Source: Thermococcus sp. AM4 (GTDB lineage Archaea; Methanobacteriota_B; Thermococci; Thermococcales; Thermococcaceae). From it: DNA of 64,000 nt. The position numbers and the translations under genes are program-made. The stretch spans positions 806,001 through 870,000 of the forward strand of contig NC_016051.1 of NCBI RefSeq assembly GCF_000151205.2, given 5' to 3'. This document shows, piece after piece, positions 51,820 to 58,745 of this stretch. How positions within the stretch are numbered: the first letter of the stretch is position 1; each line of letters begins with the position of its first letter. Below the pieces are notes generated by a model. The model made no database searches and had not been told where the DNA came from. It saw nothing but the letters and a program-made list of their open reading frames with translations.

Positions 51820-52783
51820 CCCGGACACCCCCAGTGACAACGAGGACGAACCGTCCGTTTCTCAGGTTAAATTTCCTCACGAACTTCACGAGGCCGGCCA
51901 GCACTAAAGCCGACGCGGGAAGGGGTCTTATCCCTGCCACGACGCGCATCAGCTCGGCACACCTCAGGGCGGTGTCGTCGGCGAATCCGAAGACGTAGCC
52001 GTTTGACTCGCGGACGGCTTTCAATGCCCCGTCGGCATCGAAGGACCTCTCCGAAACGAGGGGCTCGTTGAGTTCCGTCTCCGCGAAGTCTCCGTTTCCA
52101 TCGCCGTAGAACCTCCTCAGGATTTCGTTGCCAAAAGCGGTAGTCACGCCGACCATCCTCGGAGCCAGACCGACAGCCTTAAACCCCTCCCAGAGACCCG
52201 CCATCGTCGTCCCGTTGCCGAGGGGCACGAAGACCGCGGTGGGGTTCACCCTTGACGCAATCCAGAGGGCCATCTCCGAGTAGGCCCTTATATCAACGGC
52301 GCGGTTACTTCCCGGGTTGGCGTCGTAGAAGCCGTTCTCCCTCGCGAAGGCCATGCTGGCCCTGACGGCCTCCTCGTAGGTGCCGGGAACTTCGATGACC
52401 TCCGCGCCGAGCGCCCTCATCTCGGGGAGCCTTTCGAGGGTATAGTCTCTGGGAACAAATATCACCGCTTTCAAGCCCGCGAGGGCGGAGTAATAGGCTA
52501 TTGCCACGCCGTAGTTGCCGCATGTGCCGACCGTTATCCCCGGAAAACCGTGTTTAACGGCCTCACCAACGTGGGCGAGGGCGATCCTGTCCTTGTGGGT
52601 CCCGGTTGGGTTGACGCCCTCGTAGTCGACGTAGACCTCCCTAACGCCGAGGAGCTCCTCCAAAACCGTGGCACGGAAGAGTCTGCCGAGGCCGCCGGGC
52701 CCCTCACCTGCCTCAGATTCACTCTCTGAAAGACCTTCTTTGGACCTATAAGATCCGGAGCAGGCTGCTTTTATGGCTTCCAT
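51812..52783 (-). CDS. PLP-dependent enzyme, threonine-synthase-like fold type II
   Basis: 323 residues. The PLP lysine lies in GVNPTGTHKDRIALAH (near residue 64), the phosphate-binding loop is PLGNGTTMAGLWEG, and CGNYGVAIAYYSALAG contacts the substrate as in threonine synthase and cysteate synthase. It is shorter than authentic threonine synthase, lacking its N-terminal domain. A TATA box (TTTATATACC, about 52830-52839) drives the set. As first gene it probably supplies or modifies the amino acid used by the DUF1611 and PP-loop enzymes. Confidence 0.82.
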   Translation of the reverse strand: MEAIKAACSGSYRSKEGLSESESEAGEGPGGLGRLFRATVLEELLGVREVYVDYEGVNPTGTHKDRIALAHVGEAVKHGFPGITVGTCGNYGVAIAYYSALAGLKAVIFVPRDYTLERLPEMRALGAEVIEVPGTYEEAVRASMAFARENGFYDANPGSNRAVDIRAYSEMALWIASRVNPTAVFVPLGNGTTMAGLWEGFKAVGLAPRMVGVTTAFGNEILRRFYGDGNGDFAETELNEPLVSERSFDADGALKAVRESNGYVFGFADDTALRCAELMRVVAGIRPLPASALVLAGLVKFVRKFNLRNGRFVLVVTGGVRVG

Positions 52784-52997
52784 GGTTTAATTCCCCCGAT
52801 ATTTGGAATGGGGCATCATCGGGTTGGCTAATGGTATATAAACCTTTCTCCCAGGTATGGCCTTTTTCAGGGCCTAAATATGTTAGGAGCCAGTAAAATT
52901 TTTAGAAAGCCGAATAATTGCCATAAAAATGGAAAAGAAAAGTTTTTAACCCGTTGTCTAACCGTAAAGTGCCCCAGAACGGGGCGAGGTGGTGGAA

Positions 52998-53177
52998 ATG
53001 TACCCACCCAAGAAGAAGGTTCGGCCCAAGATTGAAGAGGAGGAAGAGGAGTTCGACCCCCTTGAAAGCGTTGAAGAAGCCTATGAGGACTACGATGAAT
53101 ACGATACCGAATGGGACGAGGAGAGCTGGGACACTGAAGATGAAGATGACTGGAACTGGGATGAGGACGAGGACTGA
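52998..53177 (+). CDS. very acidic small protein
   Basis: 59 residues from ATG 52998, 6 nt after GGTG, with a TATA box (AGTTTTTAACCC, about 52938-52949) about 50 bp ahead. A basic start MYPPKKKVRPK is followed by about 45 residues made almost wholly of Asp, Glu, Tyr and Trp (DEYDTEWDEESWDTEDEDDW). It should be disordered. The promoter, ribosome site and stop make it a credible gene. Its role could be binding of a basic partner such as a chromatin protein; no family recognised. Confidence 0.72.
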   Translation: MYPPKKKVRPKIEEEEEEFDPLESVEEAYEDYDEYDTEWDEESWDTEDEDDWNWDEDED

Positions 53178-53216
53178 GGGTTAAGTTTTTAAACTCTCTC
53201 CTTTTCTTCCGCGGCC

Positions 53217-54494
53217 ATGCCGGTCAGTCAGAAGCGCAAGAGAGCGAACCTCAAGAAGCTTGAGAGAAAGAGCCAGATGAGGCACCGGCCGAATCCGGAG
53301 AAGTGGTTTTACTCCTTCGTCCCCTTCAAGGTCTCAACCGGTGGGGCGGCGCCTTTAATTCCCCTCCTCACAATGGAGCTCGGTGGTGGCCCGAGGGAGG
53401 TCGGCCTCGTCAACGCTGTCGGAAGTCTGTCCTCGATGCTCGGCGGTCTCTTCTGGGGGAAACTCAGCGACAGGCTTAACAGGCGGAAGGTCTTCCTGAT
53501 ACTCGGTTTCCTCGGGACGGCGCTGTCGACCTTTCTGTTCGCCCTCGCGGGGAGCATTCCATCGGTGGTTTTCGCAAACGCAATCTACACCTTCTTCATA
53601 GCCGCGACCGTCCCGATTCCCGTCCTCATAATAACCAAGGTCTTCCGCCTTGAGGACTGGGACTACGCCATAGGGAGGTTCAACGAAATAGGTGGCTGGG
53701 CGTGGGTGCTCGGGCTCGTGATTGGTTTTATCCTGTCCCACCTGCTCCCCATCAGGTGGATTTTCGCCGTTCTCGGCCTAATCGGTCTGCTCTCCGTCCC
53801 GTGGGGAATGCGGACGATAAGGGAGGTCCCACTTCACCTCGACAGAAAAGTCCTCGGGGTCTACGCGGGCTACGTCGTCGAGAAGTTCCGCTACCTCCCG
53901 AACTTTATAACGCACCTCCCGAGGTTCTCCACCTGCGGTTTTGAGAGGCTCTACCTCTCGGCCCTCCTCTTCTGGTTCGGGGCCATGCTCTACTTCACAC
54001 AGTTTCCCGTCCTGCTTAAGGCAAGGGGCTTCGGGGCCTCGGTGCTCTACCTGATGAGCATAGGGAACTCCTCAATCTCGGCCTACATGTACACCCGCGT
54101 GGGGAGGCGCGTTAAGGAGAGGGGTGGTTACGGAACACTCAGATTCGGCCTCCTCCTCAGGGGACTCGCGTTCCTCCTGCTCGCCGTTGCAACGCCCATC
54201 AAGGGGCCCCTATTCCCGGTTCTCGCCTTCGTATCCTACTTCCTTGCGGGCTACACATGGGCATTCATCGGCATATCAACGACCGCCGTGATTTCCCGCC
54301 TCGCCCCACCCGAAAAGAAGGGGACGCTGATAGGGGCCTACAACCTCGTGAGCTCCCTCGGGGCCATAGCCGGCAACCTGACGAGTGGTTTCGTTGTTTC
54401 AATGCTCGGTTTTGCTGGCAACTTCGCCCTCGCGTCCGTCTTCCTCTTCCTCTCGCTCATCCCCATAGCCCGTCCGAAGGCTAAAGCTCGATAA
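53217..54494 (+). CDS. MFS transporter
   Basis: 425 residues, 12 predicted membrane helices. A basic 30-residue N-terminal tail precedes helix 1; loop 2-3 signature GLFWGKLSDRLNRRKVF. A TATA box (AAGTTTTTAAAC, about 53182-53193) 28 bp upstream predicts a leaderless mRNA at the ATG. The substrate is unknown. The 3' end overlaps the convergent MBL gene by 14 nt. Confidence 0.88.
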   Translation: MPVSQKRKRANLKKLERKSQMRHRPNPEKWFYSFVPFKVSTGGAAPLIPLLTMELGGGPREVGLVNAVGSLSSMLGGLFWGKLSDRLNRRKVFLILGFLGTALSTFLFALAGSIPSVVFANAIYTFFIAATVPIPVLIITKVFRLEDWDYAIGRFNEIGGWAWVLGLVIGFILSHLLPIRWIFAVLGLIGLLSVPWGMRTIREVPLHLDRKVLGVYAGYVVEKFRYLPNFITHLPRFSTCGFERLYLSALLFWFGAMLYFTQFPVLLKARGFGASVLYLMSIGNSSISAYMYTRVGRRVKERGGYGTLRFGLLLRGLAFLLLAVATPIKGPLFPVLAFVSYFLAGYTWAFIGISTTAVISRLAPPEKKGTLIGAYNLVSSLGAIAGNLTSGFVVSMLGFAGNFALASVFLFLSLIPIARPKAKAR

Positions 54495-55137
54495 CGCTTC
54501 CAGTCCTCACCGCCACGAACTTCCCGGGGTACTTTCTCCGCACGTAGGCCTTTGCCTCCTCGCCCGAGCAGTGGGCAGGGGCTATGAACTCCGTCATCCC
54601 GGCAAGCCTATCGAGAGTCTTTCTGGACGGATAGTGAAAGCCACCGATTACGAGGTGCGCTTTTTCGTGGCCAGAGACCTCAAGAACGGCCCTCGTCAGC
54701 CTGTCCACACCCGGGTGAGAGCAGCCGACTATGACGACGAGACCGGAGTTCGTCTCAACCCCAACTGCCTGCTCGAAGTTTTCGACCGGTCCAGATGTCC
54801 AGACGCCCGGAAAGAACTCCCCCGCACCCTCAACGGGAACCACGTTCAGCCCCCAGCCGGGAGCGGACTCGATGGGCGGAGAATAGAGGTCAAGCCCCGG
54901 GTTCAGCTCCCCAATCAGCGGAAAGCCGCCGTAGTGGTCGTAGTGCCAGTGGCTGAGAACCGTGAAGTCGAGGTTCGTCAAGGGAACGCCAAGGAGTTCA
55001 GCGTTGTGGAGAATTACCTCTCCCCTCGTGTCAGCATCGAAGAGGAAGCGGTTCTTTCCCCCGACGAGGACGCTCCAGCCCCAGTCGTTGATGAACCCCT
55101 CCCCGGGAGTGTTGTCGTTTAGGATTACGAGCCTCAT
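54481..55137 (-). CDS. MBL-fold metallo-hydrolase
   Basis: 218 residues from ATG 55137 (5 nt after GGTG), starting MRLVILNDNTPGEGF. Metal site SHWHYDHYGG, then GCSHPG, GGFHYPS and APAHCSG. The arrangement resembles proteins annotated as 7,8-dihydropterin-6-methyl ribofuranosylaminobenzene phosphate synthase-like (Tflp group). The actual substrate is unknown. The long upstream extension to 55389 runs through the promoter of the divergent dehydrogenase and is rejected. Confidence 0.85.
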   Translation of the reverse strand: MRLVILNDNTPGEGFINDWGWSVLVGGKNRFLFDADTRGEVILHNAELLGVPLTNLDFTVLSHWHYDHYGGFPLIGELNPGLDLYSPPIESAPGWGLNVVPVEGAGEFFPGVWTSGPVENFEQAVGVETNSGLVVIVGCSHPGVDRLTRAVLEVSGHEKAHLVIGGFHYPSRKTLDRLAGMTEFIAPAHCSGEEAKAYVRRKYPGKFVAVRTGSVIEL

Positions 55138-55272
55138 GGAGCCACCTCCAAAAACTCCCGCAGGGCACCGAAGCGCATCCAGCTTACGTCTATGAACATG
55201 TACCTTAAACGTTGCGAAAGTTAATGACGAGACCGTTAAAAGGACTCCCGCGAACTTAGTCCGGTGGTGGCG

Positions 55273-56409
55273 ATGTTCTGGCTCAAGACAAGAATCATCG
55301 AGGGCAAAGGTTCTCTTGAGAAGCTCAGGAAAGAGGCGAGCGGGCACGAGAAGGTCCTTATTCTGGCCAGCAACTCGATGAAAAAGCACGGCTTCCTGAG
55401 AGAGGTGGAGGATTACGTTAGGGAAGCGGGAGCGGAGGTTCTGTCCATAGCCGGCCTTCCGGCGGAGCCGAGCGTGGAAACGATAGAGGAGTTCCTGCCG
55501 AAGGTGAGGGAGTTCAAGCCAGACCTGTTGATAGCGCTCGGCGGTGGAAGCGTGATAGACACGACGAAAGCGCTGAAGGTCTTCTACGATGCTCCCGAGC
55601 TGAAGTTCGAGGAGATAGCCTTCATAGACCGCTTTTCAAGGCCCAAACCCGTCCCTAAGCTGAAGACGAAGCTCATAGCGATTCCCTCGACGAGCGGTGC
55701 CGGGAGCGAGGTCTCCGGAGCGAGCGTTCTGAAGAAGGGAGGAATCAAGTACAACATCGTTACGCCCGAGATAGCGCCCGATGTGGCGATACTCGACCCG
55801 AGGCTACCGATGACGATGCCAAGGGAGGTAGCGCGGAACTCCGGGTTGGATGTGCTCGTCCACGGAATAGAGGCTTACACAACCAAAGTCGCCAACGACT
55901 TCAGCGACGCGATGGCGATTAAGGCAATAAAGACCGTCTTCAGCTACCTTGAGAAGAGCCTCGAGGGTGACGAGGAAGCGCGCGAAAGGATGCACTACGC
56001 CTCTACGATGGCCGGGATAGCTTTCCTCAACGCGCGCCTCGGTCTCTGCCACGCGATGAGCCACAAGGCCGCTTGGCTCGGTCCGCACGGACTTCTCAAT
56101 GCCATATTCCTGCCCTACGTCATGGAGTTCAACGCCGGGAGAAGCGACTACGCGAGGAGGCGCTACGACGAGATAGCGAGGGAACTCGGACTTAAGGACT
56201 GGAGGGCGCTGGTTGATGCCGTCAGAGAGCTTAACGAGCGGACGGGCGTTCCGAAGCTGAGCGAGCTGGTTGACGAGGAAACTTTCATGGCGAGGCTCGA
56301 CGAGATGGCCGAGAAGGCCTACCGCGACGGACTGGTGTTCTTTAACCCGGTTGAACCAAGGCCAGAAGAGATAAGGGAGCTGTATTTGAAGGCCTTCAGA
56401 GGAGAGTAA
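55273..56409 (+). CDS. iron-containing alcohol dehydrogenase
   Basis: 378 residues from ATG 55273 (6 nt after GGTG), starting MFWLKTRIIEGKGSL. NAD(P)-binding loop LIALGGGSVIDTTKA near residue 95; metal ligands in NSGLDVLVHGIEAYT, LGLCHAMSHKAAWLGPHG. Thermococcales Fe-dependent dehydrogenases of this kind reduce aldehydes formed from amino-acid fermentation, usually with NADPH. Confidence 0.93.
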   Translation: MFWLKTRIIEGKGSLEKLRKEASGHEKVLILASNSMKKHGFLREVEDYVREAGAEVLSIAGLPAEPSVETIEEFLPKVREFKPDLLIALGGGSVIDTTKALKVFYDAPELKFEEIAFIDRFSRPKPVPKLKTKLIAIPSTSGAGSEVSGASVLKKGGIKYNIVTPEIAPDVAILDPRLPMTMPREVARNSGLDVLVHGIEAYTTKVANDFSDAMAIKAIKTVFSYLEKSLEGDEEARERMHYASTMAGIAFLNARLGLCHAMSHKAAWLGPHGLLNAIFLPYVMEFNAGRSDYARRRYDEIARELGLKDWRALVDAVRELNERTGVPKLSELVDEETFMARLDEMAEKAYRDGLVFFNPVEPRPEEIRELYLKAFRGE

Positions 56410-56430
56410 AAGGGGAAGAAAAGCTGGATT

Positions 56431-57924
56431 TCAGCCAACTTTTACCTCCTTTTCTCCCCCGTTCTCGACCCCGCGAATCTTTCCGCCCTTCATGACCTCG
56501 ACGATAGCTAAGCTGAGTATCGCCAGGAAGAGGTAGATTCCGGCGGAGGTTCCAAAGAGCACCTCGTAGGCCTTCGTTGTCGGTATCTTTATCTTAACCC
56601 AAGATGGGGCACCGGGCGGGTGGAAGAGGGTGTAGTAGGTGCTCATGACGGTTCCCGCTATAGCTGGCCCCCACGTCGAGCCGAAGTTCCTAAACAGGCT
56701 GTTGGCACCGGTCGCGACGCCCATGACCCTCTGCGGGACGCTGAAGACGAGGACGTTGATGAAGGAGATGTTCATCAGCGTTATTCCCGCGCCAACGTAG
56801 GTTATCATCGCCACGAAGGCCCAGAGGTGGTTCGGCGGGAATTGTGGAGCATACTTGGCCAGAACTGCGAGGCCCGAACTCGCGATGAGAGCGCCCGTTA
56901 TTGCGAGGGGTTTGGCGCCGATTTTCGGCATCAGCTTACCTGCCAGGGGGGCTATTACGAGCATGACGCCCGCCATTGGGGTCATGAGCAGACCGCTGTC
57001 GAGTATGCTCTTGCCGAAGCCGTACGGTGGCTTCATCTGGAAGATGTAGGTGTTCGCCTGGCTCATCATCGAGATTCCAAAGGCCGCGAACATGATTCCG
57101 AGGTTCACTATGGCAGGATTGCGGGATGTCACGATGTCGAGGGGAATTATCGGGTTCTCCGCCCGTTTCTCCCAGAGGACGAGCAGGACCGCGCCGACTA
57201 TCGAGACAGCGAAGAGGACGAGGGTTTCCCTTGCGGTCCAGCCGACGTTCGGGGCGCGCGTTACAGCGACGAGTGCCGGAACGACGGCCCAAACGAGGAG
57301 CAGAGCGCCCTGCCAGTCGAGCTTTCCGGGGTTGATGTATCTGCTCTCGCGGAGTATCTTCCACGCGAGGATGAACATCAACACGGCGAATGGGGCGGCG
57401 GTATGGTAGGTCCAGCGCCAGCCCCAGTGCTGGGTAACGTAAGCTCCGAGCGGGAGGGCTATGACCATTCCCACACCGAACATCGCGCTTATCATTCCCT
57501 GAACCTGGGGCACCATCTCGGGCGGGAACTCCTCACGAACGAGGCTGAAGGCGAGCGGGAATATTGCCATTCCAAAGCCCTGGATTGCCCTGCTAAAGAG
57601 CAACCAGCGGAAACTCGGCGCAAAGCCGTTGAGTATGACGCCGAGGGTGTAGAAACCGAGGGCAACGAGAAACATCTTCTTCTTGCCATACATGTCGCCG
57701 AGCTTTCCAAAGACCGCGACGCTGACCGTTCCGACGAGGAGGTAGATTGTGAGAACCCAGCTGACGTCGTTGGGGTTTATCGCGAACTCCTTCTGAATCG
57801 TTGGCAACGCCGGTGTGAGCATCGCCTCAGTGTACATGACGAGGAGAGGGAGGAGAACCACGACGAGCGCCGCCTTCTTTGCATAGCTGAGGTCATAGGT
57901 TTCACCGTTCCTCGTGACGTTCAT
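56431..57924 (-). CDS. MFS multidrug exporter, DHA2/EmrB type
   Basis: 497 residues with about 14 membrane helices. Motif A FGKLGDMYGKKKMF and motif C-like GMVIALPLGAYVTQHWGWRWTYH place it with drug:H+ antiporters of 14-TM type. GGTG is 7 nt before ATG 57924. The operator-like repeat between TATA box and start suggests inducible expression. Confidence 0.92.
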   Translation of the reverse strand: MNVTRNGETYDLSYAKKAALVVVLLPLLVMYTEAMLTPALPTIQKEFAINPNDVSWVLTIYLLVGTVSVAVFGKLGDMYGKKKMFLVALGFYTLGVILNGFAPSFRWLLFSRAIQGFGMAIFPLAFSLVREEFPPEMVPQVQGMISAMFGVGMVIALPLGAYVTQHWGWRWTYHTAAPFAVLMFILAWKILRESRYINPGKLDWQGALLLVWAVVPALVAVTRAPNVGWTARETLVLFAVSIVGAVLLVLWEKRAENPIIPLDIVTSRNPAIVNLGIMFAAFGISMMSQANTYIFQMKPPYGFGKSILDSGLLMTPMAGVMLVIAPLAGKLMPKIGAKPLAITGALIASSGLAVLAKYAPQFPPNHLWAFVAMITYVGAGITLMNISFINVLVFSVPQRVMGVATGANSLFRNFGSTWGPAIAGTVMSTYYTLFHPPGAPSWVKIKIPTTKAYEVLFGTSAGIYLFLAILSLAIVEVMKGGKIRGVENGGEKEVKVG

Positions 57925-57934
57925 ATCTCTTCAC

Positions 57935-57966
57935 CGATATGTCGAACGATATATCGCTTTATAAAG
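57935..57966 (-). promoter_or_regulatory. exporter promoter and operator-like repeats
   Basis: A TATA box TTTATAAAGC (minus strand, about 57957-57966) is followed by two palindromic units 12 bp apart, CGATATATCG (57947-57956) and CGATATGTCG on the plus strand (57935-57944). They cover the expected transcription start, a classic repressor position. No candidate regulator gene is adjacent. Confidence 0.65.
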
Positions 57967-58025
57967 TTAGCGGTAGGGGTTGAAAGCGAGTAAGGTATAT
58001 AACCACTATTGAGAAACACCAAACC

Positions 58026-58238
58026 ATGAAAGTCATAAGCGTGAAAGTTCCAGAATGGGTTTCGGAACAGGAAGCCGAGCTCTGGATAGCGGAGGGACTC
58101 GGGAAGAAGATATCAAGAAAGATAGTCCTTGAGGCCCTTGCCGAAGGAATACCCCTGGATAAGAAATTCTTTGAGGAAACAAGGGAAGAAGTCTGGGCCG
58201 AAGTAAAGCACAAATATATCAAAATGGGATTGATATGA
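58026..58238 (+). CDS. vapB: VapB-like antitoxin
   Basis: 70 residues, MKVISVKVPEWVSEQEAELW, a short strand followed by helices as in archaeal VapB-type antitoxins. The ATG follows a TATA box (AGGTATATAACC, about 57991-58002) by 30 bp, so the mRNA is leaderless. It overlaps the toxin start (ATGA). Confidence 0.78.
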   Translation: MKVISVKVPEWVSEQEAELWIAEGLGKKISRKIVLEALAEGIPLDKKFFEETREEVWAEVKHKYIKMGLI

Positions 58239-58714
58239 GGGTCGTTGTTGATAGCAACATTCTGTTTTCCATCATAGTATCTGGAAGGAAATCAAAGGCA
58301 TTCAGGCTTCTCGAAGAGCACGAGCTTACCCTCTTCGCCCCGGAAGAGGTCATCCTTGAGTTCAGACGGCACTCCACTAAACTTAAGAAGTTTGCAAAGG
58401 ACTTTGAATACCGAACGTTTCTGACCTTTTCACTGGTTCAGATAATCCCGCTTGAGTTTTATTCCAACAAAATCAGAGAGGCTTATCAGATAGCCTCCAA
58501 GTTTGATGAAAAAGATACGCCCTTCATAGCCTTGGCCATGAAGCTTGGTATTCCCCTATGGACGGGAGATAAAAAGATTCTGAGCGCGGCTATCTCAACG
58601 GGAAGATTTTTGGCCCTCGATTCTACTGCATTAGAGTCTCTGCTGAATGGAAATACGCTGGAAAACGTAATCAACGAAATGAAAACTCGACTTGGTATTT
58701 TGAGAACACAGTAA
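58235..58714 (+). CDS. vapC: VapC-like PIN-domain ribonuclease toxin
   Basis: 159 residues. PIN-domain acidic residues: Asp6 in VVVDSNILF, Glu in EEVILEFRR, Asp in FDEKDTPFIALAM and Asp in LWTGDKKI. VapC toxins cleave tRNA or rRNA and are neutralised by VapB. Base use matches a foreign or accessory gene only mildly. Confidence 0.85.
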   Translation: MRVVVDSNILFSIIVSGRKSKAFRLLEEHELTLFAPEEVILEFRRHSTKLKKFAKDFEYRTFLTFSLVQIIPLEFYSNKIREAYQIASKFDEKDTPFIALAMKLGIPLWTGDKKILSAAISTGRFLALDSTALESLLNGNTLENVINEMKTRLGILRTQ

Positions 58715-58745
58715 AGTTCAAGAACTGAAGGTTCTCCCTTGAATC

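Noticed and set aside
54481-55389. Longer MBL protein beginning at 55389
   Set aside because: The added N terminus crosses the promoter and first codons of the divergent alcohol dehydrogenase; ATG 55137 with GGTG is better.
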